Assembly (NCBI GenBank): GCA_029990175.1
Contig: JARKIP010000064.1
Coordinates: forward strand, 14,030,001 to 14,094,000
Direction of reading: 5' to 3'
Length of the DNA: 64,000 nucleotides
From: Petunia secreta
Taxonomy: Eukaryota; Streptophyta; Magnoliopsida; Solanales; Solanaceae
The notes under the pieces were generated by a model. It was not told the origin of the DNA and ran no database searches. It saw only the letters and a program-made list of their open reading frames with translations. Positions 1-10,817 of the stretch are shown here, one piece after another (positions within the stretch are counted from its first letter, which is position 1; every line of letters begins with the position of its first letter). Position numbers and translations under genes: made by a program.

Positions 1-433
1 CATCGTTGAAGCAGAAGTTGAGGACACGTGTGGATCAGTCCAGGTCAATTCATTGAATCATTATTTGTGCGAGGCATTCTCGGGTCGGGATGACGAACGG
101 CTTTCGTTTATTCTAACACTTGTCCTTTGTTTAGCCCTTTTTTAGCCTTGTTCTGTGTTTTCTTTGGCCTGCCTTCCCTTGGAATCAATTTGATATGACT
201 AAAGAAAAAAAGAGAGGAAAAGAATGAAAAAAAAAAAAAACAGAATACGAAAACAAAATCTACCTCAGTGGTAGAGCTACGTCTGACCTGATTCCTCTCA
301 AAAGGATATATAGGCAACCATTCGGGTGCGGTCATCTCAGAGAAAATTTATTTTTTTTCCTGTTCATATCGACGCAGAACCCTCCTCCAAGTTTGCGGCC
401 AACATCAAAAGAAATTTTGTTCCCTATCCTATG

Positions 434-970
434 CTAAACTGGGGCAGAAGTTTGTTTTTATTTTAGTTTTTTATAAAATAAAATAAAAACAAACTTCTAT
501 TTTATCATACCATATATTCGTCTGTTTCATGAGATGTTTGGTATATAAGTCTCGAAGTCGAGGAAAAAACTCAAAGCGTCGTAGTTTATCCTAAACTGGG
601 GCAGAAGTTTATTTTTCTTAAAAAAAAAAAGAAGAGAAAATCAACATTCCTTTTCTTTCATTGTGTTCATCTCGGGGGATAATCTCGATATTCCCTATGT
701 TTTCATATTAGAAAATTCAAAAGATAATTCCTCGGTTTCGCTAAACCGGGGCTACAGTTTGTTGTTTTTTAAAAGAAATGATTCTAAGGGTTATATCATT
801 CACCAAGTCGTTTCATGAGATGCTTTCATACCGCTTTTCAAACTAAAGAGAAAAACTCTCTTTAAAAAAACAAAAAGAAAGAAAAAGAAAAAAAAAAGAA
901 AAAAAAAAAGAGAAAAAGAATCCCCCAACTTGCCTAAACTGGGGGAAATAAGTTTGTTTTATTTCCAAAA
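434..970 (+). repeat. Imperfect interspersed repeat built on ctaaactggggcagaagttt
   Basis: Four diverged copies of a word like ctaaactggggcagaagttt followed by a T-rich run occur near 433, 591, 738 and 933, spaced about 145-195 bp. Each is followed by a segment containing catgagatg or acgagatg. This looks like an old 150-200 bp tandem duplication inside the Ogre-like 3' region. Boundaries are approximate. Confidence 0.55.
447..498. repeat. Inverted repeat (hairpin)
   Basis: agaagtttgtttttatttta on the left is matched by its reverse complement on the right, around a short loop. The arms are about 22-25 bp and AT-rich. It sits inside one of the ctaaactgggg repeats. It may simply be an inverted duplication; no function can be assigned. 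Confidence 0.6.
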
Positions 971-1849
971 AAGCGATGATTTCATAGTTTATGATATTCA
1001 TCTGATCATCTCACGAGATGTTTCTTAGATTTTATGTTGAACCCCTTAGCCTAACCAAATCCAATGTTACAGTCCAAATAAAGACCCTTCTGACCGATCA
1101 TTGAGAATGTCAAGCCGAGTAGGGTATCAAGGGATAAGTTCCACGCTGTAAAGTCGCATTTTTATAAGCCGACAATCGCATTTAGGAGCTGGGAGAACCA
1201 AGGTCATTAAAGGAGAAATTATCCAGGGAATCAAGATAAAGGCCAAAATTGAAAAAAGTAATGAACGACGGGGTCGAGCAGCAAGGAAAGATGGGGGGTC
1301 GATTGGGAAAGAGCGAAAAAATGACAGAAATGAAAAGAAAAAAAATGAAGTCTTGTCGGTGAAAACCTGAAAAGGCGCTGCAAGAGTTAAAAGAACAAAG
1401 AGAGAGGCTAGTCGGTGAAAACCCGAAAGGGCACTACTAGTCGAATGAGGGTCGTTAGATTTGCCATCAAGCAAGATTGGAATAATGGGAGCAAAATCAG
1501 GGATAGATCGTGTGAATAGATGAAGAGTGGATTCCAAAATGCATCTCATGTTTAATAACGTCGTTATTTCACCTTTGGATAAGTTCTTCTTTTTCTGGAG
1601 ACATCTCTCATTCACTGTCTCCTCTTGAAATTCTTCCCTTCACCTTTTATCGTACTTTCTAATTTCTTTTCGAGCTACAGAAAGTTTTGCAAAGGTCGTT
1701 TACAAGTTTCATAGTCGTACTAGAGCAAGTCAGGACCAACCCAGATAATTGGAGTCCAATGCCGAACATCGGCTGAAGAATAACACACCAAGGATTGTAC
1801 CATGAAAGAGATCATCAAAGAATGGACAGATTTCAAGATGCATGAAACT

Positions 1850-2410
1850 TTAAGTCAAGCCCGCCAAAGCGGCAATCTCAACATTCAAGTCAAAGCCCGT
1901 CAAAGCAGTAATTTCAGCATTCAAGTCAAAGCCCATCAAAGAGGCAATTTCAAAGTAAAGTTCAAGCCCCCCCGAGCGGCAATTTCAATTTTCAAGTCAA
2001 AGCCCGTCAAAGCGGCAATTTCAAATTTCAAGTCCAAGCCCGCCCGAGCGGTAATTTCAAGTTTTCAGCAATTTCATTCAAGTCAAAGCCCGTCAAAGCG
2101 GCAATTTCATCATTGAAGTGAAGCCCGTCAAAGCGGCAATTCCAACTTTTCAGTCAAAGCCCGTCAAAGCGGCAATTTCAACTTTCAAGTCAAAGCCCGT
2201 CAAAGCGGCAATTTCAACATTCAAGTCAAATCCGCCAAAGCGGCAATTTCAACATTCAAGACAAAGTCCATCAAAGCGGCAATTTCAACATTCAAGTTAA
2301 AGCCCGTCAAAGCGGCAATTTCAACTTTCAAGTTAAAGCCCGCCCGAGCGGCAATTTCAAGTTTCAAGTTAAAGTCCGCCCGAGCGGCAATTTCAAGTTT
2401 TCAAGACCCA
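1850..2410 (+). repeat. 36-bp tandem array, about 15 copies
   Basis: The unit contains cccgtcaaagcggcaatttc followed by a variable aa(c/g)(t/a)ttcaagtcaaag. The period is 36 bp, with some units carrying cgcccgagcgg in place of cgtcaaagcgg. Units are contiguous, without unique spacers. Short open frames through it only reflect the 36-bp (12-codon) period. The array is not present in the sister copy at 22672-24681, so this part of the family is variable. Confidence 0.9.
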
Positions 2411-2444
2411 CTGGATTAGTTGGAGCTTCAGACCAGTTCATCAG

Positions 2445-2880
2445 CTTGTGGAGAATGAGGGAGTAGTTGTAAAGAAGTCGAGACACCCACCTGGAGAATG
2501 AGGGAGTACTTTAAAGAAGTCGAGGCACCCACCTGTAGAATGAGGGAGTAGTCTTAAAAAGTCGAGGCACCCACCTAGAGAATGAGGGAGTAGTTTAGAG
2601 AAAGTCGAGGCACCCACCTGGAGAATGAGGGAGTAGTTTAGAGAAAGCCAAGGCACCTACTGGAGAATGAGGGAGTAGTTTAGATAAAGTCGAGGCACCC
2701 ACCTGGAGAATGAGGGAGTAGTTTAGAGAAAGTCGAGGCACCCACCTGAAGAACGAGGGAATACATTTCAAGAAGTCAAGGCGCCCACCTGAAGAACGAG
2801 GGAATACAACTTTCAAGTCAAGGCGCCCACCTGAAGAACGAGGGAATCTATTTAAGTGAAAAGGAGGAAGGCCCACCTGA
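2445..2880 (+). repeat. 43-bp tandem array, about 10 copies
   Basis: The unit is approximately gagaatgagggagtagttta followed by gagaaagtcgaggcacccacctg. The last three units are a variant with gaagaacgagggaatac. The same family of units occurs in reverse orientation at 23290-23860. It follows the 36-bp array directly within the Ogre-like fragment. Confidence 0.9.
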
Positions 2881-3471
2881 ATCATGATAGGTGGTTTACT
2901 TTCCTTCAAGAGCAAGACCCACCTAAGCCAGGAGCGATGGTTTATTTTTCAACAAATGAGGGGAGCAAGAACCAAGAAGCTCATCTCATGTAGCATGAAG
3001 ACGTAGAATAGGAATTGTAATTTTTTTACATTTCAATGTTGTATGTTCATTTTTTTTGTAATGCAATGACCACCAGCCAGCAAGCAGCAACAAGTGACCA
3101 GCAGCAATAACTCTAGTACGTCAAAAGCGTCTTGTGTTAGTCTAGGTAAGTCTAGAAACGTCGAGTCAGTCCTAGTTAGTTTGCAAGTGTCTAGAGTTAG
3201 TCTGTGTATGTCTAGAGAATGCTTAGTGTTAGTCTATGAGAGTCGACTGTCAATCTGAATGCGGTAGTTCTAACTACCGCACGTGAGGAACTACACTGAT
3301 CTGATTCCTTAGTCCGGGGATATGTAGGTAGCCTTGTTCCTTGTTAGAACCACAATTCAAGGTACGGTCACCATTTTGCAAGCGTGTTCTCGGCTGGAAC
3401 CGAAAAAGTCAAAATTAGATATCGATTACGTCTTTGTCCAAAAACTCTTCGTGTTCTCGAACAAGGAGTAA

Positions 3472-4092
3472 CTGATGAAGCTTGAATTATTAATATATCC
3501 CGGGTCATTTTTTAATGAGTGGAAAATTGTGTGTTCTGGTCCTTCAAGTATTGCAACAACTTATTACTACCAGACATTACAATTTTTGTTGGTATCATGA
3601 AGTAAATAAACTTGGAGCTCGTTGATTTTATCGTACTCGGATTATCTACTTCCTAACCTTTCATTAATGGAGGCAAAAGTGTACATCCTGCATGCCTTTT
3701 ATCCAACTGAATTGCACTGTTATAGCTAGACTATATGGGTGCAGTTGGTGTAGAATTGTCAGACCAAGCTCTATATCTTGCATAAATAGCCAAAGACAGT
3801 GTATATACTTATAGATATGCCTCGTCTACACTTGGAAATTCATCAGTTGTATTTTCTAAACTTGTATAAATCTCTCTATTAAGCACTTCAGTTAATTTAT
3901 GTTTAAAAGTAGGATGTAATACTTAAGCAATGTAATAAAGATGGGAATAGGGGAAAATATTTTAAAATTTGTATTTCATTTCTAAAACATCCGTTTCATA
4001 TGCAGAAATGCTTCATATTCCTTAGGTAACATTGATATTCCAGCTATATAATTCAACTTGATAGGAATAGTAGGATAATATTGGTAAGAAAA
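3472..4092. other. Non-coding interval
   Basis: AT-rich sequence between the end of Ogre-like homology and the recognisable hAT transposase. No open frame over 60 codons and no clear repeat. It may contain the decayed 3' part of the hAT element, whose transposase reads toward it, but I cannot align it to anything. Confidence 0.4.
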
Positions 4093-4581
4093 TTATTTAA
4101 TGACAAGACATTTTTTTAAGAAGATGGCTAACAAGGTTCCAATCCCAAACATTAAGATGATAGTCTTCACTAATAAGAGAATTAAACATTTTTGAAATAG
4201 GTTCTCTGTATTGATATGAAACAAACAATGTTTCATATAAAGTATTCCACCTAGTTGCAACTTCTTTTGAAACTCCCATAGGGGAAACTTTAATTTTCTA
4301 CACACATGTTCATACTTTCTTGTTCTGGCTTGACTTTTGGATCTGAGTATGTAAGCAATAGCTACTTTCACTTTGTCAATAATTGTTTCAAACAAGTTAA
4401 AGCCATCTTGTACAACTAAATTGTAAATATGACATGCATATTTAACATGAAACAACTCCTCAACGAAGGGGGGGGGGGTGGGCCAAATATTGGTATGAGG
4501 TTTCTAATAGCGGTATCATTGTTTGCAGCATTATCTACAGTTATACTTAAAATTTGGTTAGTGAGTCCATATTACAGCCTA
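4093..4581 (-). pseudogene. hAT-family transposase pseudogene, central part
   Basis: Minus-strand translation in several frames gives a typical plant hAT transposase core: ITVDNAANNDTAIRNL near 4540, then CHIYNLVVQDG near 4430, a segment KSQARTRKYEHVCRKLKFP near 4330, and in a shifted frame TRWNTLYETL near 4255 followed by a WDW motif near 4125. In the family these form the catalytic region around the DNA-binding and RNase H-like fold. At least two frameshifts and an internal G run (4467-4476) break it. The 5' continuation lies beyond the inserted LTR, at 9422-9540. It cannot be functional. Confidence 0.8.
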
Positions 4582-4586
4582 CAAAT
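4582..4586. repeat. Target-site duplication caaat (left)
   Basis: caaat lies immediately before the tgacacgaccc start of the outer solo LTR and is repeated at 9417-9421 immediately after its ...tttca end. This defines both ends of the insertion. Confidence 0.85.
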
Positions 4587-5293
4587 TGACACGACCCAGA
4601 TTTTCGGCTAGGCCGTCCGGGCACCCGACATTCTCCCCTAGACCTATCGGAGGAAACCCTTTTGAATTGAATTCAAAAAACTACACATAAAATCAACTTA
4701 TATATAAGAAACAAGACCTAAAGAGACACGAACATAATTATACATAAGTTGTATAGAAGAAGTTACAACTGACTACCCAATGTACTAGGTTTAGGACTAT
4801 CCAGACAGACATCTAAGAATACAAATGATGTATAAACATCTCCTGAAGGGACTAAAATACACCTGAGATAATAAACATAAAACTGGGGCCCATCCTGAAT
4901 AAAAACTGGCTTACCCAGACAGCTGCAGTCGTCTTCGCTCCTCAATAATGTGGCAAACTCAATCCTGGAGCGAACCTACCAAAACGAAATAAATAGAAAA
5001 GAAACAAACATAGGGTGAGACGAAAGGACTCAATAAGTGGGGGCTGGCTAGCCACCTCGAAGAAGCAGACATGCTAGCCAAGGAGAAGAAAAAGAGATAA
5101 ACCAAATTCACCTTGTTTCAACTTTCAACTATAAAAAAACAGAGCCCGATAATAGCTGGAAACACGTAAGAAACCATAAATTCATAAACAACCCAGGATA
5201 CGAGCCAAAAACATATCAACAACCAGAAATACATGATATATACACAATACATCACACTAAGAACACAACAGCCGGTGCAATGAAATTAAATGA

Positions 5294-5880
5294 ATGCAGT
5301 ATGATGCAATGGGGTCACTGTGCCAAATGAATGGAGCGGAATCCTCCTACTCCGGGGCAGAATCCTCCTACACTAAATATGATGCAAGGAGCATAATCCT
5401 CCTGCTCCTAGGGCAGAATCCACCTATCCCCAATATGAACATAATGGGGTCACATGGGCCAAATGAATGGAGCGGAATCCTCCTACTCCGGGGCAGAATC
5501 CTCCTACCCTTAATATGCTGCAAAGAGCAGAATCCTCCTTCTCCTAGGACGGAATCCTCCTGCCCTCAATATGAATACAATGGGATCACATGTGCCAAAT
5601 GAATGGAGCAGAATCCTCCTACTCCGGGGCGGAATCATCTTACCCTCGACATGATGCAAGGAGCGGAATCCTCCTGCTCCTAGGGCGGAATCCTCCTACC
5701 CTCAATATGATGCAAGGAGTGGAATCCTCCTGCTCTTAGGGTGGAATCCTCCTACCCTCAACATGATGAAGGAGCAGAATCCTCCTGCTCCTAGGGCGGA
5801 ATCCTCCTACCCTCAATATGATGCAAGGAGTGGAATACTCCTGCTCCTGGGGCGTAATACTCCTACTCTCTATATGATAC
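5294..5880. repeat. Tandem array of about 55-bp units in the outer LTR
   Basis: The unit contains gcaaggagcggaatcctcct, then gctcctagggcggaatcctc, then a ctaccctcaatatgat end. Roughly 10 imperfect units are present, first in a longer composite form (with gggtcacatg...ccaaatgaatg) and then in the short form. Confidence 0.85.
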
Positions 5881-5929
5881 AAGGATAACCCTTCACCGGT
5901 GCGGGACTCTCATCGACTACCGAGAAGTA

Positions 5930-5934
5930 TATGC
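5930..5934. repeat. Target-site duplication tatgc (left)
   Basis: tatgc precedes the nested solo LTR and is repeated at 8040-8044 directly after it. The interrupted host sequence resumes with the same array unit (cttcaccggcacgggac), confirming the insertion point. Confidence 0.85.
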
Positions 5935-8039
5935 TAACACGACCCAGAATCCGGTTAGGCCGTGCGGGAATCCTCCCCTAAACCCGTCGGGCGAACCCTT
6001 ACCAATTAAATCAGGAAAATAAATAAAACAATTTACAAATAAAGACAAGACTTAAAATAAAAACACAGACATATTGATACCTCTAAGCTGTACAAAAGAA
6101 ATTACAGCTGACTACCCACATACTAGGTTTAGGGCTATCCAGACCAGACATCTAAGAGTACAAAAGAAGACAGATACCTCCTGAAGGGAGCAGAATGCAA
6201 CTGAAATAATAAACAATAAACTGGTGGCCATCCGGAATAAAGCTGGCTCACCCTGACAGCTGAAGTCGTCTTCGCTCCTGAACAACGTGGCAAACTAAAT
6301 CCTGGAGCGAACCTGCCGAACGAAATAGATAGACAAGAAACAAACAACAAACAAGGGTGAGTCAAAAGGACCCAATAAGTGAGGCAGACTAGTCACCTCA
6401 AAGAATAGGATAGCTAGCCAGGGAGAAGAGAAACAGATAAACTAAATCCATCTTATTTGAACTATAAACAGGCAGAGCCAGATAATAACTGAAAACAAGT
6501 ATGGAATCATAAACGGCCAGGGACATGAGGTAGACAGAACATATAGATATCCTGAACATGTCAACAATCAGAAATACATCCTGTTGCGGCGTGCAACCCG
6601 ATCCATATATTTATACTGTTGCGGCGTGCAAGCCGATCCGATCCATGTATTTATATTTTCGCGACGTGCAACCCGGGATACGAGCCAGAAATATATAGGC
6701 AAACTGAGATACATTCATATATAAAACACAACACAATACACACAATAGTCAGTATGCGGTCCAATGAGATGGGATGAATGCGGTATGATGCAATGCAGTC
6801 ACATATGTCTGATACCTATCTCCGGCGCGGGACTCTCATCGTCTACCAGGAGATATATGCAATAATGACCCTTCACCGGCTCGGGACTCTCATCGATTAC
6901 CGGGAAGTATATGTAATGATGACCCTTCAACGGCGCGGGACTCTCATCGCCAATCGGGAAGTATATGCAATAGTGACCCTTTGCCGGTGCGGGACTCTCA
7001 TCGCCAACCAGAAAGTATATGCAATAATGACCCTTCGCCGGTGCGGGATTCTCATCGCCAACCGGGAAGTATATGCAATAATGATGGCCAAAGTACAATG
7101 CTCAGATACTCAATGCAATACCAGCAACAGGACATAATATATAATATACAACGTAAATTCAAGGCTAAGGCGTAATGAGTATGCCTATCGGCAGCTACAC
7201 ACGTAAGAAACACGTGGTAGAAAATCCACGAGGCCAGGTGCCTCCAAAGAAATGGATATAATCACTTACCTCTCTCAAAAGTTAGCATTGCGACCAACAG
7301 CCGCGTTATTCTTTGAATTCATTGCTAAACGATCCCAGTCTATTCAATAAGCAGAAAAATATATCAAATTAGGCTAAAGACTTTATTCCTTATATTTTAG
7401 AACAATCCAGGTAGGAACCTGACACCCTATTCGCATACGCAATACGTAGGCCAGGCCTATATACATGGTTTAAGGCCACATAACCAAACCCCAAATAAAT
7501 TATATTTATAAGTTGCCCATAACTCACTGAGTACGAATATATAATCAATTTCATTATCGGGGTCCATTTGACCCTTTAAACTATCAATTTACGTCATTAG
7601 GGCGATGTCTAAGATCCCTATTTTTACCGTAAAAATATATTCAAACATACGTAATAAACTCAAATAATATATTAGGATCATTACCTGAATGTTTCAGGGT
7701 AAAAATTCTACTTTTCTCCGGCCCCTTTTCCTATTTTCTGGCATTTTTCCCAGCTTCTGCATCATTTTCTTAATTCCCTGTCAATGTTTGCGTTTTCTAT
7801 TGTTTCTGTAAAAGTGAGCTTAGATGAGCATATAAGCTCACCTTTAAACCGAGCTTGAAAATCTCTTTTTAATATTTATCGCCAATAAAAACTGAAACCT
7901 TCTTCCGATGCCTACCAAACGAGGTCTGATTTAGCTCAAATTTTACAGACAGGTTCTAATGGACATTACGAATATTTTAAAATTATCGGCACGCCAATCG
8001 GAGTCCTAACTTCCGAAACGACTGACCGAGGTCGTTTCA
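5935..8039. mobile_element. Nested solo LTR, same family as its host
   Basis: It starts taacacgaccc (the family tg end mutated to ta), ends gaccgaggtcgtttca, is 2,105 bp long, and is flanked by tatgc. It aligns with the outer LTR but differs in its internal tandem array. No coding. It inserted into an array unit of an older LTR of the same family. Confidence 0.87.
6820..7085. repeat. Tandem array, about 55-bp units, 5 copies
   Basis: The unit contains gacccttcaccggctcggga followed by ctctcatcg and gggaagtatatgcaat. Five imperfect units lie in the nested LTR. One unit of the same kind lies on each side of it in the outer LTR (5884-5934 and 8040-8096). Confidence 0.88.
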
Positions 8040-9421
8040 TATGCAATAATAACTTTCACCGGCACGGGACTTTCATCGACTACCATGAAGTATATGTCAA
8101 GCTCACAACCAGAGTACAATACTTATATGCTCAGTGCAATGCCAACAATAGGGTATAACATATAATATACTATGTAAATCCAAAGCTAAGGCGTAATAAG
8201 TACGCATATCTCCAGCTACACATGTAAGGAACACGTGGTAGAATATCCACAAGACCAAAGGCCACCAAAGAAATAGATATAATCACTTACCTTGTTCCAA
8301 AGTTAGCACTGCTACTCAACAACCACTTTGTTCTTTAGATTCATTGTGAAACGATCTCACTCTATTCAATAAACAGAAAAATATATCAAATAAGGCTAAA
8401 GGCTTCATTCCTTATGTCTTAGAACAATCTGGTCAAGAACCCGATACCCGATTCGCATACACGATACACAGTCCAGGCCTACGTACATGGTTCAAAATCA
8501 CATAACCAAACCATAAATAAATTAAATTTATGGGTTTTTCATAACTCCCTGAGTTCGAATATATTTTCAATTCAATTATCGGGGTCCAATTACCCCTTTA
8601 AACTATCAATTTAACTTATTAGAATGATGTCTACTATCCCGATTTCTACCATTAAAATATATTCAAATACACATAATAAACTGAAATAATGAATTAACAT
8701 CATTACCTAGATGTTTCGGGGTTAAAACTCTATTTTTTTCTTCTCCTTTTCCTTTCCTTTCTCTCTTTTCTGCCTTTTTGTTTTCACCTTCGTTGTGTTC
8801 TCTTTCTAGTTCGTTTCATTGTTTCTGTCTCTGTTTCTGTTCGTTCTATGCTGCTAGGAAATGTAGTTAAGGGATTAATATCCCTTAGCCCACCGCCTCC
8901 CCTTTATTTTATTTTCTTTTTCCTTTTTTTTTAAAAAAAAATTTACTATCCTGAAGAAAATTAAAACGGAATCCTACGAAACTCGGAATGATCCCAAATT
9001 TCTCAAACAAGTTATACAAAATTTATGTGACGAACTCGCTAACACGGATCTTGAATCCGATTACCTAAACTCGAGATATGAATTAAATGGGCAGAAATTA
9101 AATAATTAATTTTTGGAACTTTAGCGGAAACTATCCGAACGATCTCAGAATTCACACAGGTCACAAATGACCATACGAACCTAACGACACTTTCGGATTT
9201 CGAATAGGAACTCATTCGCCGAAATCGAGCTCGATTTTTTTTTTTTAAAGATTTATCGACAACGGAAATTGAAACCTTCTTCCAATACCTACCAAACGAA
9301 GTCCAATTTAGCTCAAATTTTACAGACATGTTCTAATGGACCTCACGGAGATTTTAAGACTGTCGGTACACTACTCAAAGTTTTAACTCCTAAAACAACT
9401 GACCGAGGTCATTTCACAAAT

Positions 9422-9540
9422 CTTCAATACTTTCAAGAAATAAATGATCCCTATGTGGTTGATCAATGCATCTATATGCAGAAATACATGTTGGTATTAC
9501 CTATCAGGGTCTATCCAATGACATGTAAGTGTTAAATAAT
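9422..9540 (-). pseudogene. hAT transposase pseudogene, upstream part
   Basis: On the minus strand the segment near 9530 reads LTCHWIDPDR, a motif that in plant hAT transposases precedes the DNA-binding/RNase H core by a few tens of residues. Removing the LTR (4587-9416) and one caaat brings it next to the ITVDNA block at 4540. Stops and frameshifts are present. Upstream of 9540 I no longer recognise coding sequence. Confidence 0.65.
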
Positions 9541-10623
9541 CATAACTATTAATATAAAGATCAATATAAATAGTAAGACAAACTCAAGTATCAAAGTTAT
9601 AAAATATATAATACAAATATTGTGCATATTTGTTTTTAAATTTATATCACTTCAGACATTAAACCATTTAAAGAAGGAATATATATATATATATATATAT
9701 ATATTGAATATAAAGAAAAAAAACCAATACTGGAAAGAAAAGTAAATGGTAAAGCCTCTACTGCAATCATTTTTGCACAATTTTCCCTATCTTTTTTCTT
9801 ATCATAATATAAAAGCCTTTCTGTTTCTGGGTTAAGATGTTAGAAACATGAACCCTAAGATAGAGCAGATACTCCCCCTTCCGACTAAATACTTGCCTTC
9901 TTGACTTGCAGCCTACTCTATCTTATGAAATTTCATCAAGTTGTTTTAATTTTTCCCGCCCACTTTCATTTCATCCAGTTTAAAATCTCAATCCTGTGTA
10001 CAAAGATTACACTTGGCCCTATGAGCTTGACGCTCTTTTTAGCAAATTTCCACACTCTAATCTATCTTTTCGTTGTACCGATTTTCTAGTGGAATGCATA
10101 GGAGGTATTTGGTGACTGGGTTGAAAATTAATAGTAAGTGTTTCATCTAGATTAACCCTTTCACTGGTAACAAAATCTTGGTATTGTGTTTCTGCAGTTT
10201 CACTATCTGGTGGTTTTGTTTTCTATTTTAATAATCATAAAAAGCAAAAAACATACCATTTCAATAAGTCTAAATGATTTCACCTTAAATAGGTGCACCA
10301 ACACCAAAAACACATCTAGTTGTTCATTTGCTCTAACACTATAATAATATTGAGAATCATCTACATGAGAGTAATCATCCTTTATATTTTAGACTTTTTT
10401 TTTTTTGGGGATGTACCATGGACTGTATAAACTTTTAGTAAGTTCCATTGATAATATCTATCAAGGATAATTATGTCGCGATATTTGGTATTTGTGACTA
10501 TTTTGGTATTACTTTTTTCTCATTTAGAACGATTATCTAAAATTATGTGTTGATTTATTTTTTGTCATTAAATCATCATTTGGTACTTTTTATTCTCTAC
10601 TTGGTCTGCCTAAGGGTATATAT
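9541..10623. other. Non-coding, AT-rich interval
   Basis: Contains an (AT)n run at about 9679-9704. Short open frames lack recognisable motifs. It probably holds the decayed 5' part of the hAT element, but no terminal inverted repeat could be identified. Confidence 0.4.
9679..9704. repeat. (AT)n microsatellite
   Basis: About 13 uninterrupted AT dinucleotides. Confidence 0.95.
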
Positions 10624-10817
10624 TGTTGGGATTTTTAGGAGTGTGAATAGGAAATGGTGTCCCTTGCACCTTTTCATTGAAAAGGTTTCGCACCTCTTCA
10701 CTTCTCCCATTTGTTGGCTATAAATAGTGATACATTACCTCATATTAAAACACACTTTTGATACTCAAAATTCTGAAAATCTCCCCCTCTCTTCAATGCA
10801 TTATTTTACAAAATCAA
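10624..10817 (+). repeat. 5' LTR (truncated) of the copia-like element
   Basis: Aligns with 13939-14127, including ggctataaatagtgataca, a TATA-box-like sequence at about 10719-10728. Similarity stops at ...ttacaaaatca. The 3' portion of the LTR and the primer-binding site are missing here. Confidence 0.8.

Larger units (their letters stand above)
1..3471 (+). mobile_element. Ogre/Tat-type LTR retrotransposon, 3' internal fragment
   Basis: This stretch carries the same landmarks in the same order as 22672-24681, but on the opposite strand: gtcggtgaaaac phrases near 1355-1425, a 43-bp tandem array, a block rich in gtctaga words (about 3110-3250), an 8-bp-stem hairpin at 3260-3281, and a conserved block ending in cttcgtgttctcgaacaa near 3465. 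In the other copy that block runs into the polypurine tract and LTR; here the homology stops just before them, so the LTR is missing. No gag or pol coding is visible. Long tandem arrays downstream of pol are known for Tat/Ogre elements. The left boundary lies outside the window. Confidence 0.7.
4587..9416. mobile_element. Outer solo LTR (gypsy-type), inserted in the hAT pseudogene
   Basis: It begins tgacacgaccc, ends gaccgaggtcatttca, and is flanked by the TSD caaat. No coding, primer-binding site or second LTR is seen, so it is a solo LTR, about 2.7 kb after removing the nested LTR and its TSD copy. It shares blocks with the nested LTR at 5935-8039: the start, the segment near 4770-4980 matching 6100-6320, and the 3' part at 8041-9416 matching 7080-8039. 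LTRs with cgaccc...gggtcg ends resemble that of the chromovirus at 44006. By that analogy the sense strand would be minus, but nothing here proves it. Confidence 0.85.

Noticed and set aside
108..335. 75-aa Phe-rich minus-strand frame
   Set aside because: Produced by poly-A/poly-T tracts in a non-coding retroelement region.
1850..2410. 36-bp repeats resembling a CRISPR array
   Set aside because: Units are contiguous with no unique spacers, drift in sequence, and lie in a plant retrotransposon.
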